A DNA stretch of 64,000 bases, taken from assembly GCA_946965045.2 (NCBI GenBank), contig OX337234.1:3348001-3412000 (forward strand), read 5' to 3'. Numbering within the stretch: the first letter of the stretch is position 1; every line of letters starts with the position of its first letter. This DNA comes from Epithemia pelagica. Its lineage: Eukaryota > Bacillariophyta > Bacillariophyceae > Surirellales > Surirellaceae. The notes under the pieces are model-generated. The model was not told where the DNA came from. It saw nothing but the letters and a program-made list of their open reading frames with translations, and searched no databases. Position numbers and translations under genes: made by a program. Shown piece after piece: positions 43,842 through 53,900 of this stretch.

Positions 43842-43997
43842 CGTTTCGGGCTCGCGCGGAAACATGGTTTGTATCAAATTCCAGCGGTTTACTTTCGGTT
43901 AATGGGCCTACCGCCAATGATTGACTCATCACCGTGTTTTCTCTCTTGAAGATTTCCAACTGATGGAGAGTATCGATTCTTTTGGCGCGATGAAAAC

Positions 43998-44047
43998 ATC
44001 CGACATCAAACGACATCAAACGACATCAAACGACATCAAACGACATC
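43998..44047 (+). repeat. CGACATCAAA tandem repeats, right inverted arm
   Basis: Four perfect 10-bp units of CGACATCAAA plus a partial fifth. With the arm at 43816-43841 it could fold a hairpin with a ~155-nt loop. Confidence 0.85.
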
Positions 44048-44197
44048 TACCAAATCCTCAAACATCCGTGACTCTGGATGTTTGCCTCATATCGAAAGAA
44101 GTATCTGTGATAATGAAGAAAGATAACCGGATGTTATATCGTGACGATACTCTGAGTAGTAGAAAGATTACCTACGAAATGCTACTGTGACTGTGGG

Positions 44198-44398
44198 CAC
44201 ACCCGGGGAGTTGGATATCGAACGACTCTGGAGGACCATTTTGAAATTGGAGGCAAGATGTACCCCTTGCCTTGCAATCCAGACGAATTGAATCATCAAT
44301 TGAAGGAACTGATTCGATCCTCCAAGGTGACCAAACCAAAAGATATTGCTCGCATTCTCTACTTATTTGACGTTTTGATTCAGAAGAAGCGGCCATGA
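44198..44398 (+). pseudogene. 3' fragment of the SHRW-domain gene
   Basis: About 65 codons matching the C-terminus of the protein at 39669-41117, including the identical end (QKKRP, stop at 44396-44398). The frame is intact except for a 1-2 bp difference at its 5' border, but no start or upstream domain exists, so it cannot encode the full protein. Confidence 0.8.
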
Positions 44399-45137
44399 CA
44401 GCATTGATTGCTGATATTCCGTTGGTTTGGTTGGAATCATCACAAACTCCGGGTCCAACAACCCACAAACGTTGTTCTCGTGTTGCATCATTCATCGGGA
44501 AAACGCCGACACCTGCACGCCAGTTGAGGTGCTGGTTTCCAGCTGGCTGTGGTTGTCCTGTGTGCATCCCTCTCGCCGTCTTTCGTGGTGGCTGCATTTC
44601 ATGTTCCCCTTGTGCGGCAGCCCGAGTCTAGTCGAGGACGATACACCATCTATTAAATGACAAGGAATGCACAGGGCAAACATTCCGAATTCGATATAAC
44701 TCGTTCTACCAAGCTCCCTGTTTGGCAGGGCCCTATGGACATATGTTTGTACGAGAATGCCCTGTGGAGAGAATGGAAGAGGTAACGAAACACCGAGCTA
44801 TGCGACAAGAAATAGAATACAATCCATACTACAATACTACATTGGTTCTGCTTGGTTCGATAGTGATTGCATTCGGTTCGATCGTGACTGCGTCGTGCGG
44901 GCGGTAGCAAACCTAATAGGTAGTAGTGCGCTGATTGTAGCCCCGGCTGCTCTCCCGTTGGTCGATTTTGGTCCCATCCTCCTCGTGGAGTTCCGGTGGA
45001 CTCTTGTTGGCATTCTTTGGTGGTTGTCAGAAAAAGAGGATGAGTGGGGTTGCAATTTGCAAAATGTGAGAGCGGTAGATTATTTTGTGTCGGCAGCAGA
45101 AGGACACACGCTATCGCCAGCCATGCCATGCCGATTA
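44198..45137 (+). repeat. Direct segmental duplication, copy 2
   Basis: Second copy of 40918-41875. It begins at the same codon of the SHRW-domain gene and ends at the same TATCGCCAGCCATGCC point, 3.3 kb downstream of copy 1. Confidence 0.85.
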
Positions 45138-45474
45138 TTCGCGAGCATGGCGATCTCTTGGTTTTTAAACTCGTGTGACAGTTTAAGGTGGCTGGCGTAC
45201 CAAATCTGGCAGGGCCTGGGAGCGGTCATTATTATTTTTTCCTCGATGGGCTTCTTCGTTGGGGCGGAACACGCAACGACCATGACGGATGACGGCAGCT
45301 ACAGACCGTGTAGGTATCAAGAAGAGTGTATCAAAAGATTGTTGCTGCGGTAGAACGAGACCAGCGCATCTGCTCTCTGGTTGTGAAAGAGAAGAAGCGA
45401 ACCAGAACAAAGTGACTGTGGAATAGTGGCGTAACGAAGAAAACAGTTTATACCGCCACCGTAATAACAACAGG
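44399..45474. other. Intergenic: duplicated flank and promoter of the GT92 gene
   Basis: 44399-45137 is duplicated flank without a recognised gene. 45138-45474 should hold the promoter and 5' UTR of the next gene. Confidence 0.45.
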
Positions 45475-47754
45475 ATGACACAACGACACACTTCTTGTCG
45501 TCGTGCCACCAGCAGCAGATATCGACCACCATCCTGTGACATTGGCGGTTCGAGAAGGAGTAGGCATGCCAACCGATTGGCACTGGTGGTCCTGGTCGGA
45601 ACAGCTCTCGTGGTGTGGCAGTGCCATCAGCTCTGGTCCCTGTCGACCCTGGTACTGTTCTCATCACCCACTGCAGGTTTGTCGTCTGGGTTGTCGTCAT
45701 GGTCGTTTTTGTTGGACGCCGAGAATACCACTACTCCCAAAATGGATGCAACACCACAGTCACCACCGCGACTACGACACAGAGAAGAACAAGGAGAAGT
45801 AGTACGGAACTCAATCAACCCAAAGAACCACGACGACGAATTAAAGGTTCCGCCCTTGTCGTCCAGAAAGGGGCGCTCCTCTGTTTCTGCTTCTTCTTCT
45901 TCTACTCGTCTCCCCAACGACGACAAGGACACGATTCACGCCACAACACTGCCCGTGGCACACTGCTTTTATCGGGAGTATCCCATTCCTCCCCCTGCTT
46001 CCAAGACAACAACGTCGTCCGAATTTTTGCCCCTCTTGGCCGAAGTCTTTGCCTCGCCGGATCGTACAAACGTCTTGTTGGTGGCGGAAAGTCATGAAAA
46101 TTGTCATGCTCACGATCGATACAATTCCCTTCACTTGTTTAGTCGTTACATTCCTGCGGCGGCAGCGGCTGCCTTTGTGCATGCCACCTGGAACACCAAG
46201 CAACACGTGGACTGTGTCTTTGAAGTGGATGGATCACGAACCCCGTCCTGGCCCTTGCGATCCAAGGATCCCACGTGGTGGCGGACGCGTCGCATGCCCT
46301 ACATTTTGATCACCTGTCCCATTCCTCGTCATTTGCAATCCATGGTGCCTCGTCCGGGTGCAACGCAGACTCAATTCTTTGTCTCGTTACATCCACACAT
46401 TCGTCAGGATGCCTCCCAACAGGAGGAGGAGAATGCCGCAAAACAACAAACACAAGAACCATACACCACCAGAACAACGACCAAGCATTTTACAAGAACA
46501 ATCCTGCAAGATCCTGTATTGATTCGGACCAACCAAACAACAACAACAACAACGAATCATCCTGATGATGGTGGGACCCTGCCTCGCATTGCGCACATTC
46601 CCATTTGTTCCCATGCCTGGCCGACGACGGATACTTGGAATAATAGCAAAAGTGACATCAATACGACATTACTAGCACTCCGAAACCAGTCATGGACATT
46701 GAATCAATCACTCCGTCCGAATGGCCACGACAACAACAAGAAGCAAAAGAATGACCAACTCACTCCCCCGACTACTCGTGGTCGACCCAAATACCGTGTT
46801 TCGCTCATGACTCGCGTCTCGTTGTTGTACAATCGGAGCGAGGATGGACAACCCTTGTTTATTCATCCCTTGGATATTGTGGCCTGGTTGGAATATCATG
46901 TCCGTCTGTCCCTCATGGACCATGTCTATCTCTACGATGACACGACCATCCATAATGCCACGACGAATCGTTGGATTCGACACTTGTGTCAACCCTATAT
47001 CGAAGCGGGACTGCTCACCTATATTCACTATCCCAAGAGTGACGTGACGTGCAACGTGGGGAAACGCCACTTTTTTACGGCCCAACACATTGCCTTGAAT
47101 GCCGCCCTGAGACGGTACGAATCCGAAACGGAATGGATGGGACATTGGGATGTCGATGAATTTCTCGTCTTGCCGACCCACCACCAGACTCTGGTCGCAA
47201 ATCGTACTACTACTACTACTACTACTACTACGAATACTTCTGTTGAGACAGCACTGTGGGAGGAATGGTTTGGATCCAACCGATACGATGAAATTTTGTT
47301 CCCTCGATATTCGTTTGGTCCCTGCAACAACAACCACAACCACAGTGGCAGCAAGGAAGCCGACCATGAGAATCCTCCTGCGTTCGCCTTGAGTATGGAT
47401 ACCAAATCCTTGTGCTATCTGCCAGGTCAAGTCCAAAATACCAAGGGTTTGTTTCGGACCCAATCGGTCCATTACGTCTTTGTCCATCATGCCTGGTCGC
47501 TTCAAGAGGACACGAGTCGTCGTGCCTCGTCTTCCCGGAGGATTGCCACGCACCGCGTCAATACCACCCAGACCGGAGTTTTGATGGCTCATTTGCGAGA
47601 CGGAACCGCCGCCGGCACTTACTTTCCGGAACCCTCCGACGCCTATTTTCCAAATGCCGTTCGAACTGAATTGAAGAAACACATGAGGGAGCGGTTTGTC
47701 AACCATATCACCACATGGAATCGGCTAGTGCACTGGACACCCACCACAACCTAG
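45475..47754 (+). CDS. Type II membrane glycosyltransferase, GT92 (DUF23) type
   Basis: 759 codons, single exon, ATG at 45475 after an A/C-rich leader. A basic N-terminus (GGSRRSRHANR) precedes a membrane helix at residues ~34-55, a type II anchor. Residues 60-430 are largely variable with Ser/Thr-rich linkers. From ~440 the GT92 pattern is clear: KYRVSLMTRV, DIVAWLEYHVRLSLMDHVYLYDD (~467-490), CNVGKRHFFTAQHIALNAALRRY, and MGHWDVDEFLVLP with the metal-binding DVD near 558. Near the C-terminus are HLRDGT and EPSDAYFPN. GT92 enzymes in other eukaryotes transfer galactose or related sugars to glycans in the Golgi. The sugar and acceptor here are not known. Confidence 0.82.
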   Translation: MTQRHTSCRRATSSRYRPPSCDIGGSRRSRHANRLALVVLVGTALVVWQCHQLWSLSTLVLFSSPTAGLSSGLSSWSFLLDAENTTTPKMDATPQSPPRLRHREEQGEVVRNSINPKNHDDELKVPPLSSRKGRSSVSASSSSTRLPNDDKDTIHATTLPVAHCFYREYPIPPPASKTTTSSEFLPLLAEVFASPDRTNVLLVAESHENCHAHDRYNSLHLFSRYIPAAAAAAFVHATWNTKQHVDCVFEVDGSRTPSWPLRSKDPTWWRTRRMPYILITCPIPRHLQSMVPRPGATQTQFFVSLHPHIRQDASQQEEENAAKQQTQEPYTTRTTTKHFTRTILQDPVLIRTNQTTTTTTNHPDDGGTLPRIAHIPICSHAWPTTDTWNNSKSDINTTLLALRNQSWTLNQSLRPNGHDNNKKQKNDQLTPPTTRGRPKYRVSLMTRVSLLYNRSEDGQPLFIHPLDIVAWLEYHVRLSLMDHVYLYDDTTIHNATTNRWIRHLCQPYIEAGLLTYIHYPKSDVTCNVGKRHFFTAQHIALNAALRRYESETEWMGHWDVDEFLVLPTHHQTLVANRTTTTTTTTTNTSVETALWEEWFGSNRYDEILFPRYSFGPCNNNHNHSGSKEADHENPPAFALSMDTKSLCYLPGQVQNTKGLFRTQSVHYVFVHHAWSLQEDTSRRASSSRRIATHRVNTTQTGVLMAHLRDGTAAGTYFPEPSDAYFPNAVRTELKKHMRERFVNHITTWNRLVHWTPTTT

Positions 47755-48333
47755 TATCATCGGGAGGAGTACGACCATTGCTGACCCGCACGAACCGTTT
47801 CCGCCCGTGTCTCTCCAAACAACGCAACACAATACAGGATTGACTGACTGATTGACTGACTGGACTGCGTGGTCTCTGCTGCGACAAGGGAACATGACAG
47901 GAACAGTTGCGGTAATGGCACACAGACAACGTTTTTTTGTGGAACGAGTCTTCTCCTCGAAACAGAGACAGGCAAGACGGGATTTCTCTCTCGATCTCTG
48001 CCACAACCTATCTATACGCATATGTTGTATGGTTCTCGGAGAAAAAACCGACTGGGAATGGAACATGTCAAACAAACACTCCAAAACAGAACGAGGAGAA
48101 GAGGTGAGTGGAAACCACATGGTTTGGAATATGACATGGATCTAGAATGACGAAGCCGACCCAACGGCGACCATATATCTCTGGGCTGCCACCAAAATGT
48201 CCTTTCGGTACTATAGCTAGCAATAGTTGTGGGACCAACAGTAGATTTAGTGTTTGTGCTTTTCAATCATCTTTCTCCTCAAAACCCGAGTACTTTATGC
48301 TGCTTCATCCTTTTGTGTAACAGATTCGGCACT
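47755..48333. other. Intergenic; 3' part is inverted copy of 50317-50480
   Basis: No gene seen. The stretch around 48199-48333 (with CAATAGTTGTGGGACCAACAG) is repeated in reverse complement upstream of the paralog on the minus strand, so part of the promoter was duplicated with the gene. Confidence 0.55.
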
Positions 48334-49158
48334 ATGAGTGATTTGCAGGTAAGGTTAGACGAATTTGATCGTGCTCTTATCCGTGGGATGGAGTCGTTGA
48401 TTGAGGAGTATCCTGAATTCTTCAAAGAAATTGCCAAAGCGTTTCCGTCGACGGGTCATGGCAAGATCGTGGAATATGCTCTCAAAGCAAAATATACCGA
48501 GCTGAAACAAAACCTCAATCCCGAGAATGCGAGTTTGAGGATTGACATTACGATATTCGCAATGACTGGAATGGAGCTAGCTACGTACAGTATTGACTAC
48601 AAGATGCTCCTCATCTTTTTCTTTGCCGGAGCGGATCCCGAGAAACGTGTGTTTGACGGCTACGTGCATACCCCCGCTTCTTTTTATGAAATAGAAGATC
48701 CCATCACCTTTCCTTCTGTTCGAGCCGTATATGACCAAGAAGAACAAGATGACTACGAAGGAGAAACGACCACTGGATTTGAATTCCTGCAACTGATTTA
48801 CCAAGATTCGATTGTAAGGCCTGGTAAGGACGCACAGAAACTAGTGGCGTCTCTCTGGTTACTCGAGAAGCTGCACACGGGCCAAGTGGCACTGGATGCT
48901 GACACGGTTCGCAAGGCCCGCCGTTACATTCATCTGATTCATCCGAGTTTTGACTGGGATACCGAATATGTGGCCAAACGAAAAGTGTTGGAGGATTCCC
49001 TTGTTCAACTAGAGGCATCTCACAAAGAACTTCCGGACTCTGTATTCCGGCATGTTGCTGGCTTTGCGCAGCCCATGAAGGATCATTTGTTGCGTACCAT
49101 TCGTGCCGCTCTGGAAGAGGCCGTGGACATGATTGAATCAGAGGAGGAAACCGAGTAA
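48334..49158 (+). CDS. Protein of unknown function, inverted paralog pair (plus copy)
   Basis: 274 codons; the ATG at 48334 corresponds to the start of the paralog and is the first ATG in frame. It is a soluble, acidic protein with no signal peptide. Best conserved between the two copies are MTGMELAT, DYKMLLIFFFAGADPEKRVFDGY, FDWDTEYVAKR and VAGFAQPMKDHLLRTIRAAL. The last segment and the Glu-rich C-terminus look helical. I do not recognise the family. Its paralog lies 306 bp downstream in opposite orientation (tail to tail). Confidence 0.75.
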   Translation: MSDLQVRLDEFDRALIRGMESLIEEYPEFFKEIAKAFPSTGHGKIVEYALKAKYTELKQNLNPENASLRIDITIFAMTGMELATYSIDYKMLLIFFFAGADPEKRVFDGYVHTPASFYEIEDPITFPSVRAVYDQEEQDDYEGETTTGFEFLQLIYQDSIVRPGKDAQKLVASLWLLEKLHTGQVALDADTVRKARRYIHLIHPSFDWDTEYVAKRKVLEDSLVQLEASHKELPDSVFRHVAGFAQPMKDHLLRTIRAALEEAVDMIESEEETE

Positions 49159-49464
49159 TTTCAATCCTATGATCAGTGTGAATGCGCGGCCCAGAATAGT
49201 ATGGACTTGATCACTTGTACGTTCTTCTCCCTGTTCTGTTTTGGAGTGTTTGTTTGCCACGTTCCATCCCCAGGCGCTTTTTCCTACGAGAACCATAATA
49301 CATACGCGTAAGAAACCCTCTCAACGAACAGTCATGACATTAGTTTGAAATTATTAGAGTACCTCTCGTTACACTGGAATGATACGATGGGTAATAGATA
49401 CGGTGAAGCCGACATAAATCATACTACTCTTGACCGCGCATTAACGCATATCGTAGGATTGAAA
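49159..49464. other. Convergent spacer between the inverted paralogs
   Basis: 306 bp, centre of the inverted duplication. No gene seen; it holds both 3' ends. Confidence 0.55.
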
Positions 49465-50316
49465 TTACTCCGTTTCCTCCTCTGTTTCAATTATGTCCAC
49501 GGCCTCTTGAAGAGCGGCGCGAATGGTACGCAACAAATGATCCTTCATGGGCTGCGCAAAGCCAGCCACATGTCGGACTACAGCACCTGGAAGTTCTTTG
49601 TGAGACGCCTCTAGTTGAACCAGGGAATCCTCCAACTCGTTTCGTTTGGCCACATATTCGGTATCCCAGTCAAAACTCGGATGGACCAAATGAATGTGAT
49701 CACGGGCTAGGTGAGCCGTGTCCTCATCCAGTGCGACTTGGCCCTTGTGTAGCTTGTCCAGTAACCAGAGCGACGCCGCTAGTTTCTGTGCGTCCACACC
49801 CGGCTCTCCATCGGAATCCTCAATCGAATCTTGGTAAATCAGTTTCAGGAATTCAAATCCAGTGGTCGTTTCCCCTTCGTAGTCTTCTTCTTGTTGTTCT
49901 TGGTCGTAGACGGCTCGAACCAAAGGAAAGGTAATGGGATCCTCGTAGCCATGAAACGAAGCCTGGGTCTGCATATAGCCGTCAAACACTCGTTTCTCGG
50001 GATCCGCTCCGGCAAAGAAAAAAATGAGCAGCATTTTGTAATCGATAGTGTGTGTAGCTAGCTCCATTCCCGTCATGGCGAAACTAATATTTTCAATCAT
50101 CAAACTCGCATTCTTGGGATTCAGGCTTTGTTTCAGCTCGGTATACTTGGATTCGCGAGCATATTGCACAATCTTGTCATCCAGTTTGGTCGACGAAAAC
50201 GCAGTGGCAAATTCATCAAAGAAACTAGGATTCTCCGCCATCATCGAAATCATCCCACGGATAAGAGCACCATCTGTGTATTCCTGATTGTCTTCGTCTC
50301 CCTGCATATCATTCAT
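49465..50316 (-). CDS. Protein of unknown function, inverted paralog pair (minus copy)
   Basis: 283 codons; the ATG at 50316 (minus strand) matches the start of the plus-strand copy. It shares the same blocks (MTGMELAT, IFFFAGADPEKRVFDGY, FDWDTEYVAKR, QPMKDHLLRTIRAAL) and the same C-terminal EEETE. Small in-frame insertions (GDEDNQEY near the start, DSDGEPG in the middle) explain the extra nine residues. Both copies are intact, so both may be expressed. Function unknown. Confidence 0.75.
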   Translation of the reverse strand: MNDMQGDEDNQEYTDGALIRGMISMMAENPSFFDEFATAFSSTKLDDKIVQYARESKYTELKQSLNPKNASLMIENISFAMTGMELATHTIDYKMLLIFFFAGADPEKRVFDGYMQTQASFHGYEDPITFPLVRAVYDQEQQEEDYEGETTTGFEFLKLIYQDSIEDSDGEPGVDAQKLAASLWLLDKLHKGQVALDEDTAHLARDHIHLVHPSFDWDTEYVAKRNELEDSLVQLEASHKELPGAVVRHVAGFAQPMKDHLLRTIRAALQEAVDIIETEEETE

Positions 50317-50784
50317 GGTGTTGAATCTGTTCCACAAGAGGATGATTGTGACAATCAAGGAGCAGCCTAGCGTACCCTGTTGGCTGGGGTTTTGAGGAGA
50401 AACACTAGATAAAGCAAAAATACTCGGTCCCACAACTATTGCTACCAAGAGTAGCTATTGTACCGAAAGGATAGATATCTATTGGTGGGGCGTTGGTGGG
50501 GTAGTTGGACTTGTCACTCCTTCAAAATGAACTCTCAGGCGTTTTAATCGGTAATTTGCACGCGAGGAATTTATGTGTTCTTTGTATATGATAAACATGC
50601 AGTTTTAAAGCGACCTACATGAGAACTCAAATCGCCGGGGATTGATTTGAAACGCGAAGCCGCACCACCCAAAGATCCTTTCGATTTCGCGTGGTTCAAT
50701 CTTTTGCACTCTCCGTGTTTGGAGGAAATGCTGTGTTCGATTCTCGATTCGAGTCTCTCTTCTTCTTCGGTCCGTGCTGTAAAG

Positions 50785-50823
<39 letters not shown>

Positions 50824-50966
50824 GTCCCTCTCATCATCATCTGTTTCTCTGGCCCAGAACAAAAGAGCGTTTCCAAGCCGGTCTCTGTTTTGATTTGGCA
50901 TAGTGAGAGACAATTCCACTCCTCTGTTGTTGCTCTTTGTGAATCCGTTGGAATTGAATCCCAACC
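50317..50966. other. Divergent upstream region with CT microsatellite
   Basis: Lies between two divergent starts. 50317-50480 is the duplicated 5' flank of the minus-strand gene. The remainder should be promoter and 5' UTR of the giant gene at 50967. Confidence 0.5.
50783..50819. repeat. CT dinucleotide microsatellite
   Basis: About 18 CT units, roughly 150 bp before the start codon of the DUF1800-DUF1501 gene, probably within its 5' UTR. Confidence 0.9.
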
Positions 50967-53900
50967 ATGGAAGAGGACGACGACAATACTGAATCCTCGT
51001 CGCCACCACCACCACCACCACCACCACTGTCTCTACCAGAGACCAAGGACCTCGGAGATCCGCAGGAGAAGGAAAAAGAGCACCAGCCGCCACCACCACC
51101 ACCCGGCGAGGATTCTCCTCCTCCTCCTCTTCCACCACCTCCACCAGCCTCGGGTTCCTCGACACCAGCACCAGCAGAAGCAGCTCGGCAAAAAGACAAG
51201 GAAGACGACGAACCAGATGCAGCAACTGTCACACTCTTGACCACACCCAAAAATGAGGCCGAAAGAGAATCTTCTTCTTTGTTTACTCCAACGGACGCGT
51301 CGTTGCGCATGTTTCCCAGTGCCACCACCGAAGCCTTTTTATTAGAGGCATCCTCGTCATCTCCACCAGCAACCACTCTTGCCGAAGGAACCACGGAAGC
51401 AATGACTCCTGCCCAAGCACCACTCGGCACCAGCACCATGGCACCGTCCCCATGGTTGTATGCAGGAGGGGACGGACGCTTGCGATTTCTGGAACACTTG
51501 CAACACCAAGAACAAGAACCTTCGTTTTCCACGTATACATCGAATGAACACGACGACGACGACGAGAATCCGAATGAATCCTTGGAATCCGTTCGACACG
51601 AAACTAAAGAGGAACCAGAACCACAACAACAACAACAAGAAGAACAACAACAAGAACCACCACAACAACACCCAATGGAACCCGAAACATTAGACAGCAA
51701 TGACAAGGAGGAGGAGGACAGCATGCAGCCTCCTTCTCCTCCCGAGCATTCGAGCGACGATAATAGTGGAGACTCTACTCCAAAGGAGGATACTACTCAT
51801 GACGAACACAACGACAACGACGACAAGGACAAGGACATGGCACCAAACGACGACGAACCGTCTCGGCCCATCAACCACCAGGAGTCTCCTCCCTTGCCAA
51901 ACTTGTGGGTGGCCACCTCACCGGTACCCTCACCCGTCCTTGTGGCCCGTCGTTGTCCCACCACAACAACCACAACCACACCGGAATTATTGGATGGGAC
52001 CCAACCCATGTCGCCACCAGCACCATCATCCCTGTCAACGTCTGCTGTGCCAGTCCTGGTCCAGGAAGAAGACGAGGAGGAGAACACAAATGGAGAGGCA
52101 GTACCGACCCAACAACCACAACAACAAGAAACGATGGCTATGGAGCCACCCGGTTCAACGGAATCGGTTCCACCACCACCACAAGCACAAACTCGAGAGG
52201 AAGAGCCTCGCACTACGACTAGTGCTACCGACAGTATTTGCACCGTTTTGGAAGAACGATTGCAACAACAAGTCGAACCAATTCAAGAGAAGGACGACCA
52301 CAAGGCCAACATGTCCGACGACGAGGAGGCACTTGTGGGTGGTGATCCAAACGAAAACAAAAACGAAACAGACAACAACAAGAACCAGGATGACAAGGAT
52401 GGACTCGACCATGATCCTACCATGGAGGAACCAAAACCAATACGAAAAGAAGAAGAAGAAGAGGCCGATCCATTCTCATCCTCATCATCACCCCAGATGG
52501 AATTCGCAGACAACAACGACAACAGCCAAAACCCAGACGGCAACGACCAGCCGCAGCAGGGGGACCATTCCAAGGACAAGAAACGCACCGAACGAGACGA
52601 CGCATCCTCCGTATTGCTAGAACCATCACCCATACGAATCAGCAACTTGGATACTCCTCCTCCTCCTCCACGTCAGAACCACGAAAACGACGACAAGGGG
52701 GATGATCCGGAGAACCAACAGGACGTGGACGACCAGAAAAAGGAGGACGACGACAACGACAAGAGTGTAGTCATTCCAGAGAAACCCCTCGTATTGGATG
52801 ACTCGCGGCGGCATATGGTCGATGTGGGTGAGAACGTGCACGACACCATTGTGAATCCCCCCATGGAAAACAACGACAGCAACGACGACGACGATGACCA
52901 GTCTCTCAATGGCAAACAAGGTACAAACAAGGAGGAGGTTGACAACCAAGAAGTCGACACGCCATTCTTGGAACAGGAGGAGGATGAGAACGACGACGAC
53001 GACAAGAAGAACCACCCATTATTCGAGGAACCGGTCGCAACTGCCGTCCTGGATCCAAACGAGGAGACAAAACAGGTCGATGGTTTGGACACTGAAGTGG
53101 AAGAAAAGAGCGGCAACGAGATAAAAGAGGACGAGACGAAAGTCCAAGCTGAGAACCAAACGGACATACCAACAGTACCAGAAGCAGGTGAGGTTGGTGT
53201 CGACGTGGCTGCTTCCATGGAGGACGAGGAGATTGAAGAAAGAGAGACAAAGGCAGCACGAATAGAGGGTGGCGACAACACTGAGGATACAATGGCCATG
53301 GCAATCGATACTGTCATCGTGGTGGATGAAGCTCCGGGCGAGGACCCAAATCCGAACCAGACAGTTCCGGTTGGAAACGAAACCAACAATCGGCAAGAAA
53401 TGGAGGCAATGATGGAAGAAGAGGGTCCACACCAATCCGAGGAAATCATGGGCATTGTCCTAGAAGACCAAGTCCTCGTTACAAACAGTGATCAAATGCT
53501 TGTCGATACAACCATGGAACAGCCGGAGGACAGGGACCAAATCAATGTTTCCGCTCTCACTGCTCACGACAACGACGACAATCACCACCAGGACACCATT
53601 GTCGTTGATTCGACCATGGACGAGGTACTAATCGCACCGACGACTGTCGACGCCCCCATGGATGTTTCACCTGTCAATGCCCAAAATCAGGTCATCCCAC
53701 CGAAGACCACCGACACCCCCATGGATGTTTTACCTGGCAATACCCAGGATCAGGTCGTTGTTCCTGTGACGGACGACAACAACCAAGCCGAATCACCAGT
53801 TTTACCAAACACTATATCGCCACCTGCTCCTCCAAAAGGAACCGAGCGAGAAAGGCCGGTCTCTCGGCCACAGCAATCCTTACCCAAAGAGGAGGATCAG

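Larger units (their letters stand above)
43578..44197. other. Intergenic with inverted short tandem repeats
   Basis: Upstream of the nuclease-like gene. It holds the paired CGTTTGATGT and ACATCAAACG arrays listed separately; nothing else is recognised. Confidence 0.5.

Noticed and set aside
43999-44046. CRISPR-like or telomere-like array
   Set aside because: The units are only 10 bp with no spacers, and the motif is not a known telomere repeat. A simple tandem repeat explains it.
46708-47706. Minus-strand 332-codon frame opposite the GT92 gene
   Set aside because: Antisense shadow; the plus-strand frame has clear GT92 motifs.
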